A stretch of DNA of 64,000 bases from assembly GCF_036898095.1 (NCBI RefSeq), contig NC_090757.1, positions 75,743,452 through 75,807,451 of the forward strand, read 5' to 3'. Of this stretch, positions 29,973-42,391 are shown in pieces. Below the pieces are notes generated by a model that ran no database searches, was not told the origin of the DNA, and worked only from the letters and a program-made list of their open reading frames with translations. The first letter of the stretch is position 1; every line of letters begins with the position of its first letter. The DNA comes from Palaemon carinicauda (taxonomy: Eukaryota > Arthropoda > Malacostraca > Decapoda > Palaemonidae). The translations under genes were made by a program, and so were the position numbers.

Positions 29973-31908
29973 ATGAAATCAGCTTTATTCATGTCTAATT
30001 TGAAATTATTAAAAAATACGAGTGTCAGTGAAGAAAGTGCAAAAAACATGTTCACTGTTGCGGAGGGTTCGTCTGTTCGTGCTTGTCGCTTACCCAGTCC
30101 GAGACCTCTTTCAAGCTCCCCAACCCCTGGGAGAAGGAATGTCACAAGACCAAAGGGAGCGAGAGGCTTTAATCAACGAACAGACTTTCCCTCAAAGATA
30201 TCAGACGTTGCTCCTCAAGCACGTCCTTACCATGAGACAGGAGAGACTAAGTTCTCCTCGTCTTCCGATGACTCTTTTCTTAAATCTTGGCGTAAGGTTT
30301 TGAGACTGTTGAAACGTAAATTAGTTCCTTCAGAACAAGATCAACGTCCTGGCTGTAGGCATTGGGACAGCCCAGACCGTATTCCCTCATCGGAGGATAA
30401 CTCTCCTATTAAGCGATCTCTTTTATCGTCTAGTTTTGTGGCCCTGGAGGCCTATTCTGAAAGTCACGATCCCGTTTTGCTTTCTGGTCGTTCCAGACGT
30501 GACGTTTATTATGAGAGTCCCGTTCATAGCGATGATGTTCATGTACAGAAGTTACCGACGTCACGATCTATTCCGAGTGCGGTTGATCCGAAGTTAAGTG
30601 TTTTGCAAGATATGCAGTTAAAGCTTTCTTCTTTAATGAAAGCTTACGATCCTGTTCCTGTGCGAAAGGATCCTTTGCTTGCTGTACGTCACGGTTCTGG
30701 AAAACGTGATTCAGGTCCTCAACCTTCTAAACGAGATTTGTTACGTCACGCTGACGTTACCCCTAGTGTCAGCTTTTCTGTTAAACGAGATGCAGAGCAT
30801 AAATCTTGACGTAACTTTGATCGACAGTCATTCAAGTCGAGTCGTAACTTTGATCAGCAGTCACTGCAGTCCCCGCCAAGACTTTGAACGTCAATCACCG
30901 CTGGCACGATGTGACGTTGAGCTGAAGTCACCGCAGACACGACGTGACGTTGAGCGGCAGACACCGCAGACACGACGTGACGTCGAGCGTCAGTCACTGA
31001 AGTCACGATACGGCATCGAACAGTAGTCACCGCTGTTACTACGTGACGTTGAATGTCAGTCATTTCAGTTACGACGTGTAGTAGAACAACATTCTCTGCA
31101 GTCACAACGTGACATCGACCCTCCAACTTTAACTTCTAATCATATACAAGTTGATGTAGCCTGTCAGGCTTTACCTTCACGTCATTCTGGATATAAATCT
31201 CCTTCTCGCAAGACTTAAGATTTATCAGATGATGTGCCTTCTGAAGAAGAAGTTGATGACCCTCTTTCAACTAATGTACCTTTGGGGATTCATTCAGAAG
31301 AGGAGGAACCTAGGGTTGTCCATTAATCCCTTGATTTTAAAAAAATTATGAATATCTTAAGGGAAATTTTTCCTACTCATTTTGTAACGGCTGTGGCACG
31401 TTCTCCGCCGTCTGAGTTTACTCTTGGCATGACTTCTTCGACTCCTTCATATACGAAGTTAGTTCTCTCTCGTTCTTCCAAGAGAGCCATGCGCTTACTG
31501 GGAGACTGGTTGGAATCCAGGAGAAGTTTAGGAAAGTCTGCTTTTGCTTTTCCTCCTCATAAATTAACTTCTCGCTCGAGCGTCTGGTATGACACAGGAG
31601 AAGTTCTCGGCTTGGGAGTACCTGCCTCTGCCCAGGGAGACTTCTCAAGCCTAGTTGACTCTCCTCGTCATCTAGCCATGAGACTCTCCAAGATTTTATG
31701 GTCTTCTTCAGAGCTAGACCATCTCCTGAAAGGAGTTTTTCGAGCGTTCGAAGTATTTAATTTTTTGGATTGGTCCCTGGGAGCCTTAAGTAAAAAGGTG
31801 TCTCCAGCGGACAATGATATTACTGTACAAATTGTCATGCATGAACAAGGCCATAAGGGATGGCTCCAATGAACTGGCAGCCACGTTCACTGCAGGAGTA
31901 CTTAAGAT
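29973..31908 (+). pseudogene. Gag-like relic of element 2
   Basis: The first frame (29973-30809, 278 codons) is Ser/Arg-rich and ends at a TGA inside a tandem-repeat zone. A second frame (31348-31872) holds MRLLGDWLESRRSLGKSAF and RHLAMRLSKILWSS. After a shift near 31850 it continues SNELAATFTAGVLK, resembling the end of other DIRS gags in position. The low-complexity middle (30815-31125) repeats an 11-residue unit RRDVERQTPQT. It is non-functional as it stands. Confidence 0.7.
30815..31125 (+). repeat. 33 bp minisatellite inside gag of element 2
   Basis: About nine imperfect units such as CACGACGTGACGTTGAGCGG plus CAGACACCGCAGA encode variants of an 11-residue Arg/Asp/Glu unit. Two units now contain stops. 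Confidence 0.8.
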
Positions 31909-33470
31909 GTAAGTGCACTCAATGTGTTCATTGTAAAGACAAAGTTCACAATGGAGACTACCAAATCTGTTTTGGCAGCAGTAAGGGAAGGCGACTGGAT
32001 GGTCTCTCTCGACCTTCAGGATGCATACTTCCACATCCCGATTCATCCAAACTTTCAACAATATCTGAGGTTTGTGTACGGGAAAGTAGTGTACCAATTC
32101 CGAGCACTGTGCTTCGGCCTCAGCCCTGCTCCTCTTGTTTTTACAAGGCTCATGCGAAATGTAGCAAGCTTTCTACATTTGTCAGGGATCAGAGCCTCCC
32201 TTTATTTGGACGACTGGTTAATCAGGGCGTCTTCATTAAATCGCTGTCTGGAGAACCTCAAATGGACATTAGACCTAACCAAGGAGTTAGGTCTCCTAGT
32301 GAACGTAGAAAAGTCACAACTTACTCCATCCCAGACAATTCTTTATTTAGGGATGTTTTTCGGGCTTTTCCGTCTCCCACAAGAATGGAACAAGCTCTGC
32401 TAAAAGTCCGTCACTTGCAAGAGAAAAGCAGTTGCTCAGTAAGAGTTTGGATGAGCCTCGTGGGAACTCTTTCATCGCTGGAGCAGTTTATCTCTCTGGG
32501 GAGACTCAACCTTCGCCCTCTCCAGTTTCACCCAAACCACCATTGGAACAAGGAAAAGGGCTTAGAGACGATCTCTTCCAATCTCCAACTCAGTCAAGAC
32601 ATGTCTGACTTGGTGGGACAGCAACATCAGACTTCGAGAAGGTCTTTCTCTTGCGATCAAGAACCCAAACCATGTGTTGTATTCAGATGCATTGGATTTG
32701 GGTTGGGGACCGACACTGGACAATCTGGAATGCTTGGGTCTTTGGTCCACAGATCAGAAGAAACTCCATATAAACTGCAAGGAACATCTGGCAGTCCATC
32801 TAGCTTTAAAGAGTTTCGAGAGTCTGGTTCAGAACAAGGTGGTACAGGTGAATGCAGACAATACCACGACCTTAGCGTATATCTCAAAACAAGGAGGGAC
32901 TCGCTCTCACTCCCTTTCCGTCACCGCAAGGGACCTCCTCATTTGGTCAAAGGCAAGAAACATCTCTCTTTTGACGAGGTTCGTGCAAGGAGAAATGAAT
33001 GTCTTAGCGGACTGCCTCAGCAGAAGAGGACAAGTCATCTCCACGGAGTGGACGTCACACAAGAATGTGTGCGAGAAGCTATGGATGACATGGGGTCAAC
33101 CCACCATAGATCTGTTTGCGACTTCCCTGACAAAGAGGCTCCCAACTTACTGCTCTCCAGTTCCAGATCCAGAGGCAGCCCACATAGACGCTTTCCTGCT
33201 GGACTGGTCTCACCGAGACATCTATGCCTTCCCACCATTCAAGATCCTAACAAGGTTCTTCAGAAGTTCACCTCTCACGAAGGGACCAGGTTGACGTTGG
33301 TTGCTCCCCTCTGGCCGTCGAGAGAATGGTTAACAGAGGTACTTCTATGGCTGGTGGACATTCCAAGAAGTTTACCGTTACGGATGGATCTCCTGCATCA
33401 ACCTCATGTAAAAAGATTTCATCAAAGTCTCCCCGCGCTTCGTCTAACTGCCTTCAGACTATCGAAAGAC
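31909..33470 (+). pseudogene. RT/RNase H relic of element 2
   Basis: RT starts abruptly inside the fingers after a deletion (TMETTKSVLAAVREGDW). It has SLDLQDAYFHIPI, CFGLSPAPLVF and an intact YLDD at 32203-32214. The frame shifts near 32355 (FPSPTRMEQALLKVR) and returns near 32600 for RNase H (LYSDALDLGWG, NVLADCLSR) and the DIRS C-terminal block (DLFATSLTKRLPTY, YAFPPFKIL). It shifts again near 33285 (LVAPLWPSREW). At least three frameshifts make it inactive. Confidence 0.85.
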
Positions 33471-34515
33471 TCTCTAAAGCTCGAGGGTTTTTGAAGGAGG
33501 CAGCTAGAGCGATCGCAAGGGCTAGAAGGTCCTCTACCATCAAGATCTACCAATCTAAATGGGAGGTATTTAGAGACTGGTGCAAGTCCTCCTCTATTTC
33601 CTCTTCCAATACCACTGTAGCACAGATTGCATCCTTTCTACTTTATCTCAGAAATGATCGCATCCTTTCTGCCTCAACCATTTAAGGCTACAGAAGCATG
33701 TTAGCTTCAGTTTTTAGACAGAAATTTAGATCTGTCTAATAATAAAGATCTTCAAGACCTCCTCAAGTCTTTTGAGACTTCCAAGGAGTGTCAGATCACT
33801 ACTCCTCCTTGGAATTTGGACGTGGTCCTCAAGTTCCTTATGTCTGAAAGGTTTGAGCTGTTGATTTCAACCTCACTCAAAGATCTTACACTCAAAACTC
33901 TCTTTTTAGTGAGCTTGCCTACCGCAAAGAGAGTTAGTGAAGTACATGCCTTCAGCAAAAATATCGGCTTCTGCTCTAATAAAGCAGTATGTTCGCTTCA
34001 ACTTGGCTTTTTAGCCAAAAATGAACGACCATCTCGTCCATGGCCTAAATCGTTTGAACTTCCCAGTCTATCTGAAATTATTGGGAACGAAATTGAAAGA
34101 GTCCTGTGCCTCGTAAGAGCTCTTAAATTTTATTTAAATAGAACCAAAATGCTGCGAGGTAATTCAGAGGCTTTATGGTGTTCAGTTAAAAAGCCCTCTT
34201 TACCTATGTCGAAAAATGCGTTATCATATTTTATTAGACTTTTAATTAGAGGGGCTCACTCATTTAAGTGATAATGACCTGAAATTGCTTAAGGTTAAAA
34301 CTCATGAAGTTAGAGCGGTGGCAACTTCAGTAGTGTTCAAACAAAATAGATCCGTTAGAAGCATTATGGACGCAACCTTTTGGAGGAGTAAATCTGTGTT
34401 CGCTTCACATTATTTAAAAAATGTCCAGAATCTTTATGAGGACTGCTACATGTTGGGACCATTCGTAGCAGCGAGTGCAGTAGTGGGTGAAGGTTCTACC
34501 ACTACATTCCCTTAA
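33440..34515 (+). pseudogene. Tyrosine recombinase relic of element 2
   Basis: Three frames follow one another: 33440-33685 (STIKIYQSKWEVFRDWC), 33816-34271 (LPTAKRVSEVHAFS, FLAKNERPS) and 34285-34515 (THEVRAVATS, SKSVFASHYLKNVQ). The catalytic Arg, His-x-x-Arg and Tyr are all still present, but two frame breaks separate them. The end FVAASAVVG matches the tail of other DIRS recombinases. Confidence 0.85.
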
Positions 34516-34871
34516 TCCCAATATCCTTTTTCTTCTCTTGAAACTTTTAATTTTAAGAAGTCTTCCGGAATCTTTTGATTTGGCGGGTGGTCAAACTTGT
34601 TTCTTGAGAGCGCCCAGATCAAGGGTATTGATGAGGTCCTGTTATAGGGGTGTTCACCCTAAATATAACAGCTCCTAGAAGTCTTTCAGCACCCTGAGTG
34701 GAACGCTGGGCTTCATAAGGATAGCGGACTAATGAGGCAGAGTAATCATCAGAGTCAGCTTCCTTATCAGGTACATATACTTAAGTTTGTTTTTTGGATA
34801 ATTGTCAAAAACTCTTGAGCTTATATTCCTTTAATGTTTTAATACTGGTCTCTACCCTCCACCAAGGGTGT

Positions 34872-34960
34872 GAATCAGCTACATATATATCCACCGGCTA
34901 AGTTAAATATTTAAAAATTATATTTTCAATTTAAAATAAATTTTTGAATATACTTACCCG
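34872..34960 (+). repeat. Internal complementary region of element 2
   Basis: ATATATCCACCGGCTAAGTT plus AAATATTTAAAA (complement of the left end) is fused to ATTTTCAATTTAAAATAAAT plus TTTTGAATATACTTACCCGG (complement of the right end). Confidence 0.88.
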
Positions 34961-34974
34961 GAGACCCTACGGAC

Positions 34975-35166
34975 TGAGAAAACTGAATTCTTGGGGAAAT
35001 ATATGCGGTACCTGGTCGGTAGTCGGCGCTAGTGGTCACATCCAGCAACCACCACGGCGATCGCTCACGAGTTTTTTTAATCTGTCGACCGTCGGAGTTG
35101 TTAGCTACATATATATCCACCGGGTAAGTATATTCAAAAATTTATTTTAAATTGAAAACATCATTT
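34975..35166 (+). repeat. Right inverted terminal repeat of element 2 with extension
   Basis: It pairs with 28625-28775 and then adds GGTAAGTATATTCAAAAATT and TATTTTAAATTGAAAA up to the border with element 3. Confidence 0.87.
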
Positions 35167-35180
35167 CTGGGCTCCTCCTG

Positions 35181-35441
35181 TGCCGCCCAGTGAAATGCTC
35201 CTTTAGCACCATTTTTAAGGTATATAACTGCTATATATTACCAGAGAAAAAATTGCATAGGAATGTCAGGTTGAACCCAGCTCGCTCACCTATATAAGGT
35301 GTCGGTATAATATACTGGGGCGTGATAATTCACAACCAGAGGTCTCGCACCATTTAGATATCTCCTCTTCAAAACCCCCACCACAGTGAGGTGCCGTTCA
35401 ACACTACTACCACCAACCCAACCCACGCCAGTGACGTCACT
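35181..35441 (+). repeat. Left inverted terminal repeat of element 3
   Basis: CTGTGCCGCCCAGTGAAATG through CCACGCCAGTGACGTCACTCC pairs with 42989-43252 almost perfectly, including the stretch CAACACTACTACCACCAACC. Confidence 0.9.
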
Positions 35442-37213
35442 CCTTATATAGCACCGCTTTCGTTCACTTGTGATTTTTGTTTACAGTGTTTTCGGTGATT
35501 ATCTCATTTCTTTGTGCAGATGTCGGATTCCTTGGTCTCCCCATCTAAGTTAAGTACCAGATCTATGAGTTTTGAGCTTTTGGGGGTAGCATTGCCATTA
35601 CTTTTAATTTTATTCGAGGTTTTTAATTTTTCCTCTTTGTCGGACCGCGCGCGGCTCCCTTGCTGGCTTGCTACCTCCTTCGCTCGTTCTTAACGTATTA
35701 CAATTGGTCTTCCATACTGATTGTTTTTCGTTTCGAACATTATTTTGGAGTTTTTCTCACCGATTACACCTCATCATTGTGCTTTTGAGTATTATTTTGA
35801 TGTTTTTATGATATTATACTACGTATCATAGTTTTGAACTCGGTTGGCAAGCCTGCCTCGGGCACGGTCTAGTTGGTTTCGCTACTGCATTAAGTGTTTA
35901 TATTATTATATTATTGATATATATTAATATTATTAATAATTTATTACGATTACCATCTAGTCTAGTTATCGCTTAGTTTGAGTGGGACTCTCGCGGGGCA
36001 GTGGTTATTTTATTCGTTTTCCTACCGTTCGGCATCTACCTGAGGTAGAAGTTATGTTAGTATCCCTGTCCAGCGCGACTCCTCCGCGCTCTGGAAGGGT
36101 GCCCGTTATTTATCCCCCTGCCATTCCCTTGCGTCCCTCTCTTACTAATTTTATTTTAAGTTACGCATGTCTTATAAACCAGTTCAATGTGTTACATCAT
36201 TTTACATTATTTTACATTATTTTATTGCCCGTTCCGTTAATGATCATTCCGTTTTGCTTACGTGGTTCCATCGGTCAGATTGGTACTCCTGTCCTCCCTC
36301 ATATCCACGTGATCGCCTCCTGCCCCCTCATTGGCTAGTTCTCGTTGCCTCCTTCCCCCCCATTTCCTCATCTCCAATTCAGGGATTCCTCTCGTCTCTC
36401 GAGACGTTGTGTGAGCGGTTTGGCATTACGGGTCGAGTCCTCTCGTACCTCCCCCTCACACCATCCCTTCCTAGGATACCTTATGACTCACTAGTTGGTA
36501 CCGAGAACATCCACCGTGGTTTCAGTCTAGTTCATTCACTCACATGCCTTGTCGTAGCCTTTTTTCCCCCGCCGCTCTGATTGCCTTGTCGTAGCCTTTT
36601 TTCCCCCGCCGCTCTGATTGGCCATCGGTCGGCCGGGGGGGGGGGGGGTAACTCGGTTGGGTATGGGTTACTTCACGAGATTCCCTCCGTTACGTCCCGC
36701 ACACCACGGGACCCCTATGATAATCACTTTTTCTTAGAGGAATCTCGTTAGATTTTTTTAATTTAGAATATTTTATTGAGTTTTGTCATTACTTTTATTT
36801 CGGTTCGTTAAGGTTCTTGTGGTTGGCGAGGGGGCCCTTGGCTCCTCCCTCCCTCCATTTTGATTATCTACCTCGACGGCTGGTTGTGTCCCCCGGGTCC
36901 GCCACAGCTGTCTCCCGGGTCAGGCGGTATAATGTCGACCCTATTGCAATTATCCTATGCTTCCTCAATACTGACGGGATAGTATATTTTTCGCCTTTGA
37001 CAATACTCTTATCGAATGATCATAACTATTCGGACTTGGGTGTTACTCAGATTATTACATAGGCTAAGTTTTTCCTTCCTGTTACTGTTTGGATTGTTAC
37101 TCTTAGTCTATATCTCAGTTGCATACTAACCTAATTTTGATACCCGGATCCCCCGGGTCCCTTCTCGGGACATTAACTTTATAAGAGATACTTATGTATC
37201 CTTATTATTACAG
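35442..37213 (+). other. Leader of element 3, no convincing gene
   Basis: This ~1.8 kb stretch is like the element 1 leader. An ATG at 35520 opens a short frame with SPSKLSTRS, shared with element 1. A G run (14 bases) lies at ~36638. The 33 bases at ~36555-36588 are repeated directly after themselves (TTGTCGTAGCCTTTTTTCCC). The leader ends in TTATTATTACAG at 37213, an acceptor directly before the gag ATG. Confidence 0.5.
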
Positions 37214-39583
37214 ATGGTCCGTTGCCGAATGACAGCCTGTGCAGCCGTTCTCCAACAACCTTGCGGCCACGATGTCTGCAGGTCGCATGCCAACTGTGGT
37301 GTTCAGATGGACGACCTGGTTGTATGGCATCCGGACAACTGCCTTGTCTGCTACAGGTTGGTTACCACCCTTTCCTCGGACTCGGTGAGTATTCCTATCG
37401 TTACTATCTAATTTTATACAGGGTTTAACCTTTAGTTCCCTGCTATTTCATATTGCAATTTCTGATCGAATCGTCCCTTATCGATTATGAGATCTTTCAC
37501 TTTCCTCGAAGTCACTACCATTAGTAACGGTCTATTTCTTTCAGATCTCTCAGTCTTCTAAGTCTTCGGCCCGGGCAACCTTGAAGGTCTGGGTAGGCGG
37601 CTTTGCCCGCAACGTTAAGGCCAAGCAGCCTTACGTCTTGTCCGAGGACTGGTGCAACTTGATCTACCCTAACGCTAAAACCTCGGCAGCGGTCCCCAAG
37701 GACGTGGCGGACTCCATCATTGCCGATATTAACACGACCTTGTGCATTCCCATGGACCAAGATCAGACTAACGACACTATTGTGGACAACGTTGCCTCCA
37801 TCAACCTCGACATGGAACCTATGGCTCTCGACGAGCCAGAACCAGGTAGGGAGGTAGGTGAGGCAGGTGGGTCCCGGGCTAAGATTCCTCTCCTTAGTCC
37901 GACTTTCTCCACTTCTTCTAATCATTCTTCTTTTCAAGGTTTCTCCGGGAACCCCGGGTCTGATACCAGGCCACATCCAGTTGTCCCTAAGGTCAAAACC
38001 CAGCGGAGATCTTTATTGAAGACTCGCAGGCCTTCCAAATCCTCGAAGTCAGGCAAGACTTCCACTTCCGGAGTCCCAAAAGACTCCGCTGTCGCCTCCT
38101 CTTCCTCTCATGGTCCGGGAGTGCAGACAGCCCCCATACCTACCCCGATGGCCTTCGACCCAGAGGCCTTCTCTAATAAGTTGCTGAGCCAAATCGGTTC
38201 CATGATGTCTTTCTTTACAGACAGACTGCAGACCCAAGAGGGTCTTATGGAGAGCCTCATGCGGAAAGGGTTGCCACAACAGCAACAATACGTCATGCCG
38301 GACGCCTCTAAGCTCCCGCCTTTCACAAAGAATAACCCGTGGAGAATGGCTCTGCACTCTCCCTATACGGATGGCATGCTGACTATTGAAGGTTGTGGCA
38401 CCCGTCCTATTGAGGACTTTGAATTCTTTCCTCCCGGTCTCCCATTCCCCTTCCCCGGCTTCGTCCCGCTGACCGATGAAGCCCTCGTTAGGCTAGATAA
38501 GGTCCCTGAGGAGACCATTATCTACCCAAAAGAGTAGGCCCAGTCTACTTGGGTCCGAGCACTGAATGAGTGGGAGTGTGTAAACACCATGCTTACCCCT
38601 CGCAAAAGCTCCTACACAATGTTTTTAGTCGATGAGCAAACTCCCACTCCATGCATGACTAAAATGATGGATCTTGCCCATCAAGCCATAAGTGAGGACA
38701 AGCCGTTACCGCAACTGCCGGAGACGGACCTAACCTCCCTCCTATTTCCATCAGACCACGAGTGCTGGCATAACGCTCCAGCCACCTTCACGACAGGCAA
38801 ACTGGCCGCTGACTGTGCTTCCACACAGTTCAGCGAGCGTCTTCCTAGGCTTCCGGACTCTAATCCGCCTCGAGTTCGAAGCCCGGACCAGGCTAAGCAG
38901 GACCATCAACTCCGGAACAATGGCTGAAATGCTTTCCCTTATGTACGAGGAAGAGCCCATCTTCAAGGTCTTGACTAAATCTCTTTTACAGACCGTAATC
39001 TTGGATGCTTACAACTTCCTAGCAGCCAGACGTCGTTGCCGCAGACATGTTTTGTCTGAGGCCACTATCCGACATGAGCCTAACAAGCTCATTAAAGCCC
39101 CGTTCTGGGGTCCAGGACCTATTCCCGGAGGACCTGGTGAACAACGTTCTAAGTGAGGCTACCAGAGTCAACCAGAGCCTCAAGGTTCGGTGGGGTCTAG
39201 TTACAAAGCGGAAGTTCGAACCAACCGGCGAACAATCTCGGAGCAGGAAGAGGTTACGACCCTACCAATCCTCCCAATATCGTCAACCACTTCAAGTGGT
39301 CCAACCCATCTCAGTGGCACAGGGGAGTCAGCCATCCACTTCAAAGGGCCAACCCCAACAACAATATGTGTTGGTCCCTCAGAGTCAAGTAGCGTCGACT
39401 TCGTTCCCTACTTCCCCGGCCTTTAATCCCAGCTATGAATCCTGGGGTACCTCCCAAGGTTACCAACGCGCCAGAGGCTCCGGTGCAAGTCGTAACTTTC
39501 ACAACAGAAGTAGCGGAAGGTACTTCTCCCGGGGCAGAGGATCACGCGGAGGTCGAGGAGGCAAATCCGCAGCAAGTTATTGA
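37214..39583 (+). pseudogene. Gag-like gene of element 3, with a probable intron
   Basis: Exon 1 (37214-37384) encodes a Cys/His block (C..TAC, CGHDVCRSHANC, WHPDNCLVC) homologous to element 1 gag. GTGAGT at 37385 and TCTATTTCTTTCAG ending 37544 delimit a 160-base phase-0 intron. The frame then continues ISQSSKSSARA, KVWVGGFARN, matching element 1 (KWVRGFQKN) where no intron exists. Lesions: TAG at 38535, a frame change near 38880 and another near 39110. The C-terminus is Gln-rich, then Arg/Gly-rich (SRGRGSRGGRGGK). Confidence 0.8.
37385..37544 (+). other. Putative intron inside gag of element 3
   Basis: It has GTGAGT...TTTCTTTCAG borders, is phase 0 and 160 bases long. Reading through it meets stops, while removing it restores a continuous frame homologous to element 1 gag. 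Splicing is inferred, not shown. Confidence 0.65.
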
Positions 39584-41408
39584 GAACCCTCAGGTAGGGA
39601 GAAGGCTCTATTCCTTCCGAGGTCGTTGGAAGTTCAGCGATTGGGCCTTCAGCATAATTTCCAGAGGTCTGGGGTGGAATTGGATAGAAGGGCCCCCTCC
39701 ACTGACCAGTTTCCATCAACTCCCAACACAGGAGCTAGCCTTATTTGTAAAAGATCTGTTGCAGAAGAACGCAATCAAAGAGGTAAATCACTTAATATTT
39801 CAAGGTCGCTTGTTTAGCGTGCCAAAGAAAGACTCAGACAAGCGAAGGGTAATCCTAGACCTGTCCCGTCTGAATTCTTACATTCAATGCGACAGTTTCC
39901 GCATGCTAACCGTTTCTCAGGTGCGGACCTTACTTCCCCGTGGGTCCGTCACCACCTCTATAGATCTTACAGATGCCTACTATCACGTTCCGATAGCAAA
40001 GTATTTCCGTCCGTTCCTAGGCTTCAAACTAGGCAACCAGGCCTATACATTCAAAGTAATGCCATTCGGGCTCAACAAAGCACCCAGAATTTTCACCAAA
40101 TTGGCAGAAACAGTAATCCAAGAGTTACAAACCCAAGGAATTCAGATAGTTGCATACCTAGACGACTGGCTTATCTGGTCAGACAACGTCGAGAACTGCC
40201 TCACAGCAACAAACAAAGTAATTCAATTCCTTCAACACTTGGGGTTCCAGATCAACTTCGAGAAATCTCGCCTGGTCCCGGAGACCAAGTTTCAATGGCT
40301 GGGACTTCAATGGGATCTATGCTCCCACACGCTATGTCTCCCCAAAGCCAAGAGAACGGAAATAGCAAAGAATACGAAACGTTTTCTCAAGGACAAATTG
40401 ACGTCCAGGAGGAACAAAGAGAGAATCTTGGGCTCCTTACAGTTCGCCTTAGTGACAGATATCCTACTGAAGGCCAGACTGAAGGACATAAATCGAGTAT
40501 GGCGCTCCAGAGCGAACGAGAAATATCGGGACAAAAGAGCTCGATTTCCACCAGTTTTGAGGAAGAGACTTCAGCCATGGACGAAGGTCAAAAACCTGGC
40601 AAAGTCAGTTCCCTTACAATACCCGTCCCCAAGACTCGTCATTCATACAGACGCCTCCTTAACAGGCTGGGGGGGATACTCCCAGTACAAGAAAATTCAA
40701 AGACTATGATCGACGATATTCCAACATCTTCATATCAATATCTTAGAGGCCATGGCGGTCTTACTAACCCTAAGACGACTATCCCCAGCCAAGAAACAGC
40801 ACATAAGACTGGTTCTAGACAGCGAAGTCATAGTCCGCTGCATAAACAGAGGGGGTTCCAAGTCAGGCAACATCAACCATGTGATGTTAGCGATATTTTC
40901 CTTTGCAGCATCAAATCAGTGGCATCCCTCAGCAGTCCATCTAGCGGGAGTGCGGAATGTAGTGGCGGACGCACGTTTGAGGACAACTCCTCTAGAGTTG
41001 GAGTGGTCACTGGACCTAAAGTCATTCTGTTGGATCTTGTCTCAAGTCCCGGGTCTCCAAGTAGACCTTTTCGCAACAGAGTTCAACCACAAGTTAGAGT
41101 GTTACGTGGCCCCCAACCTGGACCCTCAGGCTTATGCCACAGACGCAATGTCTTTAGACTGGAACACTTTGGGAAAGATTTACTTGTTCCCACCTATAAA
41201 TCTGCTGATGAAGGTGTTGGACAAGCTCAGGACTTTCAAAGGCCATGTTGCTCTAGTAGCCCCCAACTGGCCCAAGAGCAATTGGTTTCCCCTGTTGGTG
41301 GAATTGGGTCTCCACCCTCGTCAGATACCCAGTCCAATTCTGACACATATAGTACAAACTCACAATGTGTTCGCTTCCTCAAACATTCAGAGTGCCCTAA
41401 CTTTATGA
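39435..41408 (+). pseudogene. RT/RNase H of element 3 (single internal stop)
   Basis: The frame overlaps the end of gag in the +1 phase, as in element 1. It has GRLFSVPKKDSDKRRVILDL, SIDLTDAYYHVPI, MPFGLNKAPRIF and an intact YLDD at 40155-40166. RNase H begins IHTDASLTGWGG, then TGA at 40707-40709 interrupts it. The same frame resumes with HINILEAMAVLL, DSEVIVRCINRGG and the DIRS C-terminal block (VDLFATEFNHKLECY, DAMSLDWN, YLFPPINLL, LVAPNWPKSNWFP), ending at 41408. One base change explains the break. Confidence 0.87.
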
Positions 41409-42391
41409 ACTTCATGAAATTTGAAGCCCAAAAAGGTGCAGATATTGATCCTCAGAATACCCTATTTTTGGAATCTGATAAAAGGGAATCCACCCTTCGC
41501 CAATATGATTCAGCTGTGAGGAAGCTGGCAAACTTTTTAAAGGACTCCAAGGTTGAGTTAATGACTATGAATCTGACAGTAACCTTCTTCAGAACTCTAT
41601 TTGAATCAGGTCTAGCAGCCAATACCATTACTACAATTAAATCTGCCTTGAAAAAGATTTTCCATATTGGTTTTAACATAAACCTGACAGATTCATATTT
41701 CTCATCAATCCCAGGAGCTTGCGCTAGATTGAAACCATCAACTCGCCCTAGCTCAGTTTCCTGGTTTTTTAATAATGTTCTTAAGTTGGCCTCTGACACT
41801 CTCAACGAATCTTGTAATTACATACCCTTACTAAGGAAAACTTTATTCCTCATGAGCTTAGCTTCTGGTGCCAGGATATCTTAACTTGCAGCCTTGACTA
41901 GAGATCCAGGCCATATTGAATTTCTCCCGTCAGGGGAAGCCCTTCTCTCCCCTGACAAAGTTTTCTTAGCCAAAAATGAGGAACCCCTGAACAGATGGTC
42001 CTCCTGGAAGATTGTTCCACTCCCTCAGGACCCATCATTATGTCCAGTAATCACTCTGAAAGCCTACTTAAATAGAACTTCCATTAAGTCCTCAGGGCCC
42101 TTATTCATTAGTGAAAACGGAGGTACCATCACCCTGAAAGGGATCAGGCAACAAATTTTATATTTCATTAAACAGGCTAACCCTGATTCATTCCCTCATG
42201 TCCATGATATACGAGCTGTAGCTACCTCAGTTAATTACTTCCACCACATGAACTTCGCTGAACTTACTAAATATACAGGCTGGAAGTCTCCATCAGTATT
42301 TAAACGCCACTATCTAAAACCTCTGGAAGCCCTAAAATTTGCTACAGTGGCAGCAGGGAATGTGATTCCTCCTGATCATAATGAGTCTTAA
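41367..42391 (+). pseudogene. Tyrosine recombinase of element 3 (single internal stop)
   Basis: It reads STLRQYDSAVRKLANFLKD, LAANTITTIKSALKK, FLMSLASGARIS, then TAA at 41882-41884, then LAALTRDPGH and on to 42391. Element 1 has Lys at the position of the stop (ARVSKIVALSRD), so one codon change is the likely lesion. The catalytic Arg (GAR), HDIR and HY are all retained, with FLAKNE in between. The upstream frame is open from 39887 through the RT gene, in the -1 phase. Confidence 0.87.

Larger units (their letters stand above)
28609..35166 (+). mobile_element. DIRS-type retrotransposon, element 2 (decayed)
   Basis: The inverted terminal repeats are ~150 bp (28625-28775 against 34975-35128), with an internal complementary region at 34872-34960. 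Coding order is gag, RT/RNase H, YR, all with frameshifts, and an internal deletion near 31908 removed the end of gag and the start of RT. It belongs to a family distinct from the other six elements. Its right end (TTGAAAACATCATTT) meets the left end of element 3 with only TTT shared. Confidence 0.9.

Noticed and set aside
31860..33494. Element 2 as a fourth case of the open -1 frame across RT
   Set aside because: Part of this frame is RT itself after frameshifts (FPSPTRMEQALLKVR, LVAPLWPSREW), so it does not test the idea cleanly.
36625..36660. G run as a possible regulatory G-quadruplex
   Set aside because: A single 14-base G run in a transposon leader; it may be simple slippage or an assembly artefact, and nothing else supports a role.
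40307..40578. Minus-strand frames inside the RT genes (also at 21437-21727 and 50595-50897)
   Set aside because: They are antisense shadows of RT/RNase H coding sequence with no recognisable domain.
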